Position numbers and translations under genes: made by a program. Below are positions 34,371 to 42,782 of a stretch of 64,000 bases of DNA, piece by piece. A model generated the notes under the pieces. That model was not told where the DNA came from, ran no database searches, and was given only the letters and a program-made list of their open reading frames with translations. Source of the DNA: Thiosulfatihalobacter marinus (lineage in GTDB: Bacteria; Pseudomonadota; Alphaproteobacteria; Rhodobacterales; Rhodobacteraceae); NCBI RefSeq assembly GCF_016019955.1, contig NZ_JAECRZ010000005.1:1-64000 (forward strand). Direction: 5' to 3'. Every line of letters starts with the position of its first letter. The stretch's first letter is position 1.

Positions 34371-34757
34371 TCATGCGAGATTTGTTTTGCCGGTCGACAG
34401 GCCGACACTCAGTGACAGGCTGCCTTCGTTCACCAACCATTTTCGCAGCGTGTAGCTGCGCGCGCCGGTGCTGTGCATCGGGTCAGCCTGTGCGATTTCA
34501 TGGGCCTGCGCCATGGACGCGGCCCGCAGCACGATAAGACCAGCCCCCAGCATTTCGTCGCCGCTGGAATCAGACAGCGGACCGGCAAGAACCAGAACGG
34601 AGCCTTCCTCGAGCCTGCGCTGGTAGTCGAGATGATCCGGAAGCGTCTCCTTGACAGCCTCCGGTGTGCCAACCGGCGTTGATTCCACAACGAACAGTTC
34701 TAAAGCCAAAGCGCCACGCTCTTTCGCATGTGCCTTGTAATCGTTCCATGCCACCAT
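34371..34757 (-). CDS. YciI family protein
   Basis: A 128-residue ferredoxin-like-fold protein. The pattern HLDYQRRLEEGSVLVLAGPL followed by GLIVLRAASMAQAHEIAQAD is typical of YciI-like proteins, which resemble muconolactone isomerase-type enzymes and occur in aromatic catabolic operons. The N-terminal His that is usually active is in the LPDHLDYQ segment. First gene of the operon with malonyl-CoA decarboxylase, under the divergent ATCGAT-site promoter. Confidence 0.8.
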   Translation of the reverse strand: MVAWNDYKAHAKERGALALELFVVESTPVGTPEAVKETLPDHLDYQRRLEEGSVLVLAGPLSDSSGDEMLGAGLIVLRAASMAQAHEIAQADPMHSTGARSYTLRKWLVNEGSLSLSVGLSTGKTNLA

Positions 34758-34786
34758 AGTTCACCTCCATTTTCCTGAACGATCCT

Positions 34787-34823
34787 AAAATATCGATTTT
34801 ATTTGACAAGTCAAAATATCGTA
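34787..34823. promoter_or_regulatory. paired ATCGAT-type sites in the divergent promoter
   Basis: AAAATATCGATTTT (34787-34800), the best copy in the window, and AAAATATCGTA (34813-34823) lie between the divergent YciI/decarboxylase and nitroreductase/OsmC/TRAP operons, 26 bases apart. One bound regulator could govern both directions. Confidence 0.65.
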
Positions 34824-34943
34824 GTCAAAATGAAGGGAAGAGAGGCAGGGCGTTCCACGCCAACCTTTGATGCAGAAAAATGGCCGAGGCGGTGCCGCCG
34901 GCCCGGGAAACAAGTGCCTTCACCGAAGGCCGGAGACTGAGAT

Positions 34944-35609
34944 ATGGCCGGACTGACTGGCGAGGCATTGGAAATTGCCCGCAGCGAAGCGCAAGAGGCT
35001 GTGCGAGACTTGCGCAGCCGCAAGACGAAGCTGGATCAGGATGCGCTTGATCTGATCCTGACGGATGCACGCAGCCACTATGCCTGGCAGGACCGGAGTG
35101 TTCCGGTCGAGTTGCTGCACCGCTTGCATGAAATCACGGCGGCTGGCCCGACCAGCATGAATACCTGTCCGGCCCGTTTTGTGTTTGTTACCTCGGCGGA
35201 AGGCAAGAAGCGGCTGGCCAAGTCGTTGAAGGCAAAGAATATCGACAAGATGATGGCGGCGCCGGTGACGGCGATCATCGCCCACGATCTTGAATTCTGG
35301 CGCCACCTGCCGTTCCTGTTCCCGCACGAGGACCGGCGTCCGCATTTCGACGGCAAGCCGGAGCATTCCGAGGTCACAGCGTTTCGAAACGGCACCCTGC
35401 AAGGCGCCTATTTCATGATCGCCGCCCGCGCTCTTGGGCTGGATGTCGGTGCAATGAGCGGATTTTCGAATGAAGTTGTCGACGACGAGTTCTTCGCCGG
35501 GACGACGCTGCGTTCCAATTTCCTGTGTAATCTTGGCTATGCGGATGAGAGCGCGCTGTTCCAGAAACTGCCGCGTTTTGCGTTCGACCAAGTCTGTTCT
35601 TTCGCGTGA
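34944..35609 (+). CDS. nitroreductase family protein, malonic semialdehyde reductase (RutE)-like
   Basis: A 221-residue FMN-dependent nitroreductase-fold protein. The RutE/HadB subgroup is suggested by ITAAGPTSMNTCPARFVFVT, APVTAIIAHDLEFW and NGTLQGAYFMIAARALGLD. RutE reduces malonic semialdehyde to 3-hydroxypropionate; a related substrate is possible here. It begins the operon nitroreductase-OsmC-dctPQM-dioxygenase, divergent from malonyl-CoA decarboxylase. The two enzymes acting on malonyl-type compounds face each other across one promoter, an interesting link. Confidence 0.78.
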   Translation: MAGLTGEALEIARSEAQEAVRDLRSRKTKLDQDALDLILTDARSHYAWQDRSVPVELLHRLHEITAAGPTSMNTCPARFVFVTSAEGKKRLAKSLKAKNIDKMMAAPVTAIIAHDLEFWRHLPFLFPHEDRRPHFDGKPEHSEVTAFRNGTLQGAYFMIAARALGLDVGAMSGFSNEVVDDEFFAGTTLRSNFLCNLGYADESALFQKLPRFAFDQVCSFA

Positions 35610-35616
35610 GGATGCC

Positions 35617-36072
35617 ATGGCCATTCGACAGAAAACAGTGATCAGCATCAGAATGTCGGGTCACGCCACCAGTCATTCGCATTGCGTGGTTTCGGCGCGG
35701 GATCTGCGCCTGACAATCGACGAACCGATCGAGCGTGGCGGGACAAATCTTGGATTTTCGCCCACGGAAACGGCCTTTGCCTCACTTGTCGGGTGTACAA
35801 ACACGATCGGCCACAAATGCGCGCACAAGCTGGGCATCGATATCGGCAATCTGGAATTTGACATGGAAGTCGATTTCGACAGGCGTGGTGTATTGTTGCA
35901 GGAAGAAATCGAGGTGCCGTTCAAGGCAATCAGGCTGGTTGTGACGGCCAGCGGGCCGGCCGGTCAGTCCGAACTGGACCAGGTGGCGGCGGAAACCGAG
36001 AAATACTGTGCTGTTTCGAAAATGTACAAAAACGCCGGCACAGAAGTGGAAGTCAGTTGGATCACAAAATGA
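35617..36072 (+). CDS. OsmC family protein
   Basis: A 151-residue OsmC/Ohr-fold protein. The first redox-active position is the Cys in ASLVGCTNTIGHKCAHKLG (about residue 67) and the second lies in TEKYCAVSKMY (about 131), so both cysteines of the peroxidase pair are present. It may reduce an organic hydroperoxide formed during ring oxidation, or have a non-redox role as other catabolic OsmC proteins do. The ATG at 35617 is used, seven bases after the nitroreductase stop. Confidence 0.85.
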   Translation: MAIRQKTVISIRMSGHATSHSHCVVSARDLRLTIDEPIERGGTNLGFSPTETAFASLVGCTNTIGHKCAHKLGIDIGNLEFDMEVDFDRRGVLLQEEIEVPFKAIRLVVTASGPAGQSELDQVAAETEKYCAVSKMYKNAGTEVEVSWITK

Positions 36073-36105
36073 CTTCTTAAATGCAAACCATCAAGGGAGG
36101 AGATG

Positions 36106-37188
36106 ATGGGTATGTTGAACAAGGGATTGGCGCTGGGCGCGCTGATGGCCGGACTGGCCGCGGCCCCGGCTTTTGCCGCGGAAACGATCAAGGCCGTCGT
36201 CATTGACGGATATCCGGCGCGTGCGCTTTGGGTAAAGGAGTTCACCGAATTCTTTATCCCCGAAGTGGACAAGAAACTTGCCAAGACCGGCAATTACAAA
36301 ATGGACTGGCAGGAAAGCTATGGCGGCGCCATCGTGAAGCCAAAGGGCGTGCTTGAAGGTGTCAAGCTTGGCTTGGGTGATATCGGTATCGTCACGACGA
36401 TCTTCCACAGTTCCAAGCTGCCGTCGCAGGCGATTTCGGCGGTAACGCCGTTCGTGTCTGCAGATGCGCGCGTAGTGGCCAAGGCGGTGGATGAGATCGC
36501 AAAGGAATTCCCCACCATGCAAAGCGAGTTCGCCAAGCAGAACCAGGTTTATCTGGCCACGGGCGTTGTGCTTGACACCTATCAGGTGTTCTCCAAGGAG
36601 CCGATCAACTCGCTCAAGGACCTTGAGGGGCAGAAAGTGGCCGGGGCTGGCATGAATTTGCGCTATCTTGAAGGCATTGACGGCGCCGCCGGCGTGCGCG
36701 GCGGGCTGACGGATTTCTACAACATGCTGGATACCGGTCTGGTGGACAAAGCCATGCTTTGGCCCGAAGCGGCGAAGACGTTCAAGATCGCGGAAGTCGC
36801 TCCGTACATGTACAAGGCGGATCTTGGCGCTGTGAACTCCAAGACCGTTACCGTGAACGCGGATTACTGGGAAAAGCTGCCTGATGAAGTGAAGCAGGCG
36901 CTTCAGGAAGTGGCAGTGATGTATCGCGATCACGTGGCCGGCATTGCCATGGACCGCGCGGCGGCCAGCCGTGAAGCCTATGTCGCCGCCGGAGGCACGA
37001 TCACGGACGCTTCGGAAGCGGATCGGGCAGCCTGGGCAAATGCGATGCCCAATATCGCGGCCGAATGGGCCAAGACTCTGGACGACAAGGGAGAACCCGG
37101 GAGCGAGATGCTCAAGGCGTATCTCGGCAAGCTTGCGGCCGAAGGCTATACCGGCGTGCGTGACTGGTCGGCAGGCGCCGGCGGCTGA
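36106..37188 (+). CDS. TRAP solute-binding protein DctP (system 2)
   Basis: A 360-residue periplasmic binding protein. The signal peptide is MLNKGLALGALMAG up to the AAPAFAAE cleavage site. DctP-type parts are SYGGAIVKPKGVLEGVKLGL, SLKDLEGQKVAGAGMNLRYL and VNADYWEKLPDEVKQAL. Two tandem ATGs (36103, 36106) follow GGGAGG; the second has better spacing. It follows osmC by about 30 bases. No strong hairpin follows this gene, unlike the other binding-protein genes here. Confidence 0.9.
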   Translation: MGMLNKGLALGALMAGLAAAPAFAAETIKAVVIDGYPARALWVKEFTEFFIPEVDKKLAKTGNYKMDWQESYGGAIVKPKGVLEGVKLGLGDIGIVTTIFHSSKLPSQAISAVTPFVSADARVVAKAVDEIAKEFPTMQSEFAKQNQVYLATGVVLDTYQVFSKEPINSLKDLEGQKVAGAGMNLRYLEGIDGAAGVRGGLTDFYNMLDTGLVDKAMLWPEAAKTFKIAEVAPYMYKADLGAVNSKTVTVNADYWEKLPDEVKQALQEVAVMYRDHVAGIAMDRAAASREAYVAAGGTITDASEADRAAWANAMPNIAAEWAKTLDDKGEPGSEMLKAYLGKLAAEGYTGVRDWSAGAGG

Positions 37189-37212
37189 TCTGAAGAACCA
37201 AAGGGCCCGGCT

Positions 37213-37773
37213 GTGAAAACCTTGATATTTGGCAAATTCCTTCGGGCCCTTTCCGCTTTGACGGACAGGTTCGCGATCGGAACAAACGCTGCTGGCACGC
37301 TGGTCGTTCTGGGGCTGGTCGCAATCGTCAACTTTGACGTTGTCGCGCGCGGTGTATTCAACGCACCGTTTCTTGGCGCCGTCGAAGTCGTACAGTTTTC
37401 GATGGTGTTGATTGTATTCCTGCAATTGCCGGACGTTGTGCGAGTCAACCGGTTAACCCGGTCTGACGGCTTTCTGGTGGTGATCGGCGCACGTCATCCG
37501 CGCTTTGCCGCCGCATTGCGCCACGTCATCGACAGTGTATCGGCCGTCTTCATGGCGCTGATCGCCATCGCAATCTGGCCAGAGTTCACCGATATGTTTG
37601 AAACAAAGGACTATTTCGGTGTGCCCGGTGTATTCACGGCGCCCTGGTGGCCGATCAAGCTTGTCATCTTTCTCAGCGCTGCTCTTTGCACCCTGATCTT
37701 CGTGATCAAGGTTCTGCGCCCTGCTGTCCGGCCGGAACTGGTCCGTGCCCCCGAACACGAGGACAACCAATGA
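37213..37773 (+). CDS. TRAP transporter small permease DctQ (system 2)
   Basis: A 186-residue four-helix membrane protein with hydrophobic segments starting at about residues 28, 60, 97 and 140. The GTG at 37213 gives the correct N-terminus (MKTLIFGKFL after initiation). Its last codons overlap the dctM start. It is a divergent family member, lacking the usual RxxxHIRMD loop; the equivalent loop reads LPDVVRVNRLTRSDG. Confidence 0.85.
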   Translation: MKTLIFGKFLRALSALTDRFAIGTNAAGTLVVLGLVAIVNFDVVARGVFNAPFLGAVEVVQFSMVLIVFLQLPDVVRVNRLTRSDGFLVVIGARHPRFAAALRHVIDSVSAVFMALIAIAIWPEFTDMFETKDYFGVPGVFTAPWWPIKLVIFLSAALCTLIFVIKVLRPAVRPELVRAPEHEDNQ

Positions 37774-39077
37774 GTCCGCTTGAAATTGGCATGGCATCCG
37801 TCGCGGCCATTGTCGTCCTGATTTACCTGGGAATGTATATTCCGATCGCGCTTGGCGTGGTCAGCTTTGTCTCGATCTGGCTGATGCGCGACAATTTCGA
37901 CCTGGCGATGAACCTGCTCAAGATCGCGGTGGGTGACAGTGTCATGGAATACACCTTTGCCACGGTGCCGCTGTTTACTTTTATGGGGCTGGTGGTGTCG
38001 AAGGCGGGGCTTGGCGCGGATGTCTATGACGTGATGAGCACCGGGTTTCGCCGGGTCAAAGGCGGAATCGGCATGGCTACGGTCGGGGCAAACGCGGTGT
38101 TTGCGGCGGTAACGGGCTCCTCGATCGCCTCGGCGTCGGTGTTTTCAAAAGTGTCCGTGCCTCAAATGCTCAAGTACGACTACAATCCGCGCTTTGCCGT
38201 TGGTGTCGTGGCGGGATCGTCAGTGCTTGGGATGATCATTCCTCCGTCGGCCATGCTGATCATCTACAGCTTCGTTGCGGAACAATCGGTTGGCGAAATG
38301 TTTCTGGCGGGCGTGGTGCCGGGCCTGATGCTGGCCGCCGCCTATATCGGTGCGATATTTGTCATGGGCCGGTTCTTTCCCAAATTTGTCGGCGGCCGAC
38401 CGGCCGAAGATTTCGAACCGATGCCCTGGGGCGAGATCATGTCGAAAACGCTGCCGACGCTTGGGTTGATCGTGGTTGTTCTGGGGGGCATCTATACAGG
38501 CTGGCTGACCCCGGTCGAGGCTGGCGCGACCGGTTCTTTGGTGGCGCTGGTGATCGCCCTGGTACGCCGCCGCATTTCCGCGCGCGGGTTTTGGGAAGCG
38601 CTACTGGAAACCGGGCATATCACGGCCTCCATTCTGTTCCTGATCACCGCCGCGTCGATCTATTCCCGAATGTTGGGTCTTGCCGGGTTGCCCAACGAAC
38701 TGGGTGACATGCTGGCCAACAGCCAGGCGAGCTTTTTCATCGTGATGTTGCTGTACGTGCTTCTGATGCTGTTTCTGGGCACTTTGCTGGATACGGCGTC
38801 CATCATCCTGATCGTCGTGCCGCTGTTCCTGCCATTGGTCGAGCCGATGGGACTCAGCCTTGTATGGTTTGGTATCATTACCGTCGTGGGGGCCGAAATC
38901 GGATTGCTGACACCGCCGCTGGGCATCTCGTGTTTCGTGATCAAGGCGACACTCAATGACGATCGTATCACTCTGAAGGACGTATTTTTGGGGGCGCTGC
39001 CTTTTGCGGGCGTCATGCTCGTCGTCCTGATCCTGCTGATCCGCTATCCGGTGCTCAGCCTTGCAATTCTGAACTAG
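37770..39077 (+). CDS. TRAP transporter large permease DctM (system 2)
   Basis: A 435-residue membrane subunit. DctM landmarks are ATVPLFTFMGLVVSKAGLGA, GSSIASASVFSKVSVPQMLK, LGMIIPPSAMLIIYSFV and LGTLLDTASIILIVVPLFLP. The ATG at 37770 overlaps the dctQ stop by four bases; the longer open frame upstream is out of family. It shares an operon with the dioxygenase, so system 2 probably imports the aromatic acid or a derived dicarboxylate. Confidence 0.94.
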   Translation: MSPLEIGMASVAAIVVLIYLGMYIPIALGVVSFVSIWLMRDNFDLAMNLLKIAVGDSVMEYTFATVPLFTFMGLVVSKAGLGADVYDVMSTGFRRVKGGIGMATVGANAVFAAVTGSSIASASVFSKVSVPQMLKYDYNPRFAVGVVAGSSVLGMIIPPSAMLIIYSFVAEQSVGEMFLAGVVPGLMLAAAYIGAIFVMGRFFPKFVGGRPAEDFEPMPWGEIMSKTLPTLGLIVVVLGGIYTGWLTPVEAGATGSLVALVIALVRRRISARGFWEALLETGHITASILFLITAASIYSRMLGLAGLPNELGDMLANSQASFFIVMLLYVLLMLFLGTLLDTASIILIVVPLFLPLVEPMGLSLVWFGIITVVGAEIGLLTPPLGISCFVIKATLNDDRITLKDVFLGALPFAGVMLVVLILLIRYPVLSLAILN

Positions 39078-39086
39078 GAGGCGACC

Positions 39087-39956
39087 ATGCGTTCGGTCAC
39101 CAAAGACAACATCACCGAAGTTTTCACATCCTATCTTGGCGAGAACACCGATCCGCGCGTGCGCGAGGTTCTGAGTGCGATGGCCAGGCACCTGCACGAC
39201 TTTGCCCGCGAGGTGAACCTCACTCACGAGGAGTGGCGGACCGGCATCGCGTTTCTGACACGGGCAGGTGAAATCACCACGCCGGAACGCCAGGAATTCG
39301 TGCTGTTGTCAGATGTTCTGGGATTGTCTTCGCTGGTGGACATGCTGCATTCCACACCTGAGGCCACAAGCTCTTCCGTGCTTGGACCGTTTCACGTTTC
39401 CAACCCGCCGCCGCTGGCGTTTGGTGGCGACATGAAGCGGCAGTATGAGGGAAAGGTGGTGTTGGTCGAGGGAACCGTGCGCGGCACGGATGGCAACCCG
39501 ATCCCGGGCGCCCAGATCGATATCTGGCAGACCGCCCCCAACGGGATGTATTCCAGCCAGGACCCGGATCAGGATATACACAGCTTTCACGGATTGATGA
39601 CAGCCAATGACAAGGGGCGCTATGCCTTTACCACGGTGCGCCCCGTGGAGTACACCGTGCCGTCTGACGGCCCGGTCGGCGATATTCTGAACGCCGCCGG
39701 ACGGCATCCGTGGCGACCAAGCCACCTGCATTATATTGTCACCGCCGATGGCTACAGATCGCTGGTTACCGAAGTGTTCCCCGAAGATGACCCGTATCTG
39801 GATCAAGACACGGTATTCGGTGTGCGTGACGATCTGGTGATGAAATATGTCGAACAACCCGCCGACAGCTTTCCGGACGGGTACGAACTGTCAGGCACAG
39901 TGAAAGGCACCTATCTGCGGGTCGATTTCGATCTAGTTCTCGCTCCATCGATCTGA
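39087..39956 (+). CDS. intradiol ring-cleavage dioxygenase (hydroxyquinol/catechol 1,2-type)
   Basis: A 289-residue non-heme Fe(III) dioxygenase. The iron ligands are evident: Tyr155 in PNGMYSSQDP, Tyr189 in VEYTVPSDGP, His213 and His215 in RPSHLHYIV. An N-terminal dimerisation domain (residues 1-100) is present as in catechol and hydroxyquinol 1,2-dioxygenases, and the hydroxyquinol type is favoured by overall resemblance. The product would be a muconate or maleylacetate. No maleylacetate reductase or cycloisomerase is encoded in the window, so the lower pathway is incomplete here. Last gene of the TRAP system 2 operon. Confidence 0.88.
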   Translation: MRSVTKDNITEVFTSYLGENTDPRVREVLSAMARHLHDFAREVNLTHEEWRTGIAFLTRAGEITTPERQEFVLLSDVLGLSSLVDMLHSTPEATSSSVLGPFHVSNPPPLAFGGDMKRQYEGKVVLVEGTVRGTDGNPIPGAQIDIWQTAPNGMYSSQDPDQDIHSFHGLMTANDKGRYAFTTVRPVEYTVPSDGPVGDILNAAGRHPWRPSHLHYIVTADGYRSLVTEVFPEDDPYLDQDTVFGVRDDLVMKYVEQPADSFPDGYELSGTVKGTYLRVDFDLVLAPSI

Positions 39957-39959
39957 CCC

Positions 39960-40171
39960 GCGAAATCCGCGCGGCGGCAAGGCCGCCTTCGGGCAGCACG
40001 ACATTGGCATGATCGGCCACCTATTCGCGGAACGCCGCGACGCGTTCCCGCCGCAGGCGGCCATGGGCGGCGGCCTCGTCCAGCGAGTAGTCGCGCAGCA
40101 TGATCAGCTGTTTCCTGCCCCTTGAGAGCACGCAGATCGGTGATGGTGGGCGCATGTGCGGTGTCGTTCAT
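39960..40171 (-). pseudogene. decayed gene remnant (possibly ketopantoate hydroxymethyltransferase-like)
   Basis: From an ATG at 40171 the minus strand starts with PTITDLRALKG, which then shifts frame into a plausible continuation (QLIMLRDYSLDEAAAHG) and later meets a stop after RRERVAAFRE. The head recalls the start of PanB-like enzymes (K..Q.TMLR..TLDEA), but the middle of such a protein is absent. I read it as a frameshifted, internally deleted relic; the family is uncertain. The surrounding 395-base gap (39957-40351) otherwise shows no gene. Confidence 0.35.
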
Positions 40172-40351
40172 GAAATTCGGCTCTCGTATGTCTCAGGCGG
40201 GGCGCGACTCTTGCAATTTCCGCGTGTCGAGCGCGTGGGGCCGGGTGGAATGACGGGGGGGTGATGTGATCTGATGTATCGGGTCAAGACAACCGGCGCC
40301 TGACACGACACAATGGCGGCGGGGCAGGACGAATCACAGGGGTGCCGTGCA

Positions 40352-40798
40352 ATGTCACACACAACCATTGCTGAAATTGCCGCGCGCGCGGGCGCGTCGA
40401 CGGCCACGGCGGACCGGGTGCTGAACGCGCGCGCGGGTGTCCGCCCGGCCAATCGGCATCGCGTTCTCCGGGCGGCGCGGATCCTGGGTTATCTGCCGCT
40501 GGAGGGGGCGGTGGCCCTGCCGTCCAGGCCGGCGCGGCTGAAATATCTAATTCCTTACGGAGCCAACCCGTTCATGCACGAGGTGGCCGACACGATCCGG
40601 CGTTTTGCCCGCGAGCAGCCGCTTGTGGCGCGTTGCGACATCATTGTTCTGGAAGGGATCGGGCCGGAGCCTCAGGAAGCGGGGCTGGAAAGGCTGTCGC
40701 GCGACACTGACGGGGTGGGGGTGATCACCACGGACCATCCGCGCAGCCGCGAGGCGCTTGGCCGGTTATGTGCGGCGGGTGTGCGGGTGGCGACATGA
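40352..40798 (+). pseudogene. truncated LacI family regulator
   Basis: The N-terminal DNA-binding domain is intact (AARAGASTATADRVLNARAG) and the sensor domain begins normally (RLKYLIPYGANPFMHEVADT), but the protein stops after 148 residues at GVRVAT, whereas the family is about 340 residues. The stop overlaps the ATG of the SDR gene. It probably lost its C-terminal half with any genes between it and the SDR. A DNA-binding fragment might still be made. Confidence 0.75.
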
Positions 40799-41595
40799 CG
40801 GAGACTATGAAGGACATGGTGCTTCTGGTGACGGGGGCAGCGAGTGGGATCGGCCGCGCCGTGGCGCGCGAAGCGGTGGCGCAAGGGGTGCGGCGGCTGT
40901 TTGTGACGGATCGGAATCAGGCCGGGCTTGCGGCACTGGCACGGGATCTGGACGCGGGCGTGCAGGTGGAACAGGGTGTCGCCGACCTTGCGAACCCGGC
41001 GGCGCCGTCGCGCGTGGTGGCTGCCGCGAGGGCTGCGTTCGGGCGGGTTGACAGCTTGGTAAACGCGGCCGGGGTGACGACACGGGCCAGTTTTGCCGAT
41101 GGTACGTCCGAGGTGTTTGATTCCGTGTTCGCGGTGAATGCACGCGCGCCGTTCCTGTTGATGCAGGAGGTAATCGCGGACATGAAGGCGCGCGGCGCGG
41201 GCGGAACGATCGTGAATATCCAGTCGATCAACGCGCATTGTGGCGCGCCGGACCTGGCGATCTATTCCGCGTCGAAGGGCGCGTTGCAGACCCTGACCAA
41301 GAACGCAGCCCATGCCCATTTGCGCGATGGTATCCGGGTGAACGGCGTTAATCTGGGCTGGGTGCTGACCGAGGTCGAGCACGATATGCAGGCCAATATC
41401 CTTGGCGGCGGCGAAGATTGGGCTGCGCGCGCGGGCGCGCGGCTGCCGTTGGGGCGGCTGGTGTCCGCACAAGAGGCGGCACGGGTGACGGTACACCTGT
41501 TGTCACCCGCCTCTTTCCCGATGACGGGGGTGAATGTCGATCTGGAGCAATCGGTTACGGGTGCGCCATGCGAAAGCGTTCCGCCAGGAACCTGA
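40795..41595 (+). CDS. SDR family oxidoreductase
   Basis: A 266-residue classical SDR. Motifs are LLVTGAASGIGRAVAREA, NAAGVTTRASF, the Ser of NIQSINAHCG and YSASKGALQTL, and a C-terminal PMTGVNVDLEQS. An Asp in FVTDRNQ suggests NAD. The start at 40795 overlaps the truncated LacI stop (ATGA). It converges on the LacI gene at 41670 and probably belongs to the sugar cluster that continues to 52.5 kb. Confidence 0.85.
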   Translation: MTETMKDMVLLVTGAASGIGRAVAREAVAQGVRRLFVTDRNQAGLAALARDLDAGVQVEQGVADLANPAAPSRVVAAARAAFGRVDSLVNAAGVTTRASFADGTSEVFDSVFAVNARAPFLLMQEVIADMKARGAGGTIVNIQSINAHCGAPDLAIYSASKGALQTLTKNAAHAHLRDGIRVNGVNLGWVLTEVEHDMQANILGGGEDWAARAGARLPLGRLVSAQEAARVTVHLLSPASFPMTGVNVDLEQSVTGAPCESVPPGT

Positions 41596-41669
41596 CCCGT
41601 CGAATTTTGGCGGAGCGCGCGAAATGCCGATAGCTTGCGCGGCGTCCCGTCGTGTCCCTGCCTCAGGGA

Positions 41670-42725
41670 TCAAGCGGGTCGCCTTGGCGACCGTATTTGT
41701 CTGGCGGGCGGCGGTGCGGTGCTGTTGCGCAGGATCAGTTCCACCGGGATCGGCGCCTCGGGGGTATGGGCGGCCGGTTTGCGCGACAGGCGATCCAGCA
41801 GAACCCGCGCCGCGCGCCGGCCCATCCGGTGGCGATCCTGACGGATCGTGGTCAGGGCGGGCACGAAGTATTCCGACATCTCGATATCGTCAAAGCCAAC
41901 GACCGATATATCTTCGGGCACGCGCAGCCCGCCGGCTGTCAGCCCCGCAATCAGGCCGAATGCGACCATGTCGGCCGAACAGAACACCGCCGTGGGGCGG
42001 TCTTTCATGGCCAGGATGCGGGCCGCGGCCTCGTGTCCGGATTCCAGCGAGAAATCGCCGCGAATGATCCAGTCGGGTGGTGCGGGCAGGCCCAGGCGCG
42101 CCCGCTCTGCCACCATGCCCTCGCGCCGCGCATTGGTGAGCACATTGCCGTCCGGACCGGTGACATGTGCAATCTTGCGATGGCCGAGTTCGTAAAGGTG
42201 GCGGATCGCAAGACGGGCACCATGGGCGTTGTCGCTGGAGATCACCGGGAACGGCTGATCCGCGACCCATTCGCAGAGAAACACGATCCGGTCGCCCACG
42301 CCCAGATCGACACATTCCTGGAGGGTGGCGGCCGACAATTGCCCGTCCAGAGACACCGCGCCGTCGATCCGGCCGTCCAGAAAATAGCCTGCCAGCGCGG
42401 AATCCTGCATCGGATTGCTTTCCGTATCGGCGATCAGCACCGCGTATTCGGTGCCGGAAAATCCCTCGCTGAGGCCGGCAAGGATGCCAGAGTAGAATGG
42501 CTTGCCCAGGTTGGGGACCAGTACCAGCACAGCGTTTGCGCGCTGCATCCGCAGGTTCCGCGCCGCCTGGTTGACGCGGTAGCCGGTGCTTTGAATGGCC
42601 TGAAGCACGGCTTCCTTGGTGCGGTCGCTGACCAGGTCTGGGTTCGACAATACCCGGCTGACCGTGGCCGCGGACACGTTTGCGGCGCGGGCGACATCCT
42701 GGATTGTGGGCGGTTTGGTAATCAT
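41670..42725 (-). CDS. LacI family regulator of the Gfo/Idh-ABC sugar cluster
   Basis: A 351-residue LacI repressor: helix-turn-helix IQDVARAANVSAATVSRVLS (residues 8-27), hinge YRVNQAARNLRMQ, and a periplasmic-binding-type sensor (GHRKIAHVTGPDG, VPEDISVVGFDDIEMSEY). It is divergent from the SDR-Gfo-TIM-ABC operon, and two 14-base operators lie in the divergent gap, so it is the likely repressor of both its own gene and that operon. Confidence 0.92.
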   Translation of the reverse strand: MITKPPTIQDVARAANVSAATVSRVLSNPDLVSDRTKEAVLQAIQSTGYRVNQAARNLRMQRANAVLVLVPNLGKPFYSGILAGLSEGFSGTEYAVLIADTESNPMQDSALAGYFLDGRIDGAVSLDGQLSAATLQECVDLGVGDRIVFLCEWVADQPFPVISSDNAHGARLAIRHLYELGHRKIAHVTGPDGNVLTNARREGMVAERARLGLPAPPDWIIRGDFSLESGHEAAARILAMKDRPTAVFCSADMVAFGLIAGLTAGGLRVPEDISVVGFDDIEMSEYFVPALTTIRQDRHRMGRRAARVLLDRLSRKPAAHTPEAPIPVELILRNSTAPPPARQIRSPRRPA

Positions 42726-42782
42726 GAGGTCCGGGCGGTGAGGTCAATTTTGCGGTTGACACGAATCTGTCGTGATGTCGAT

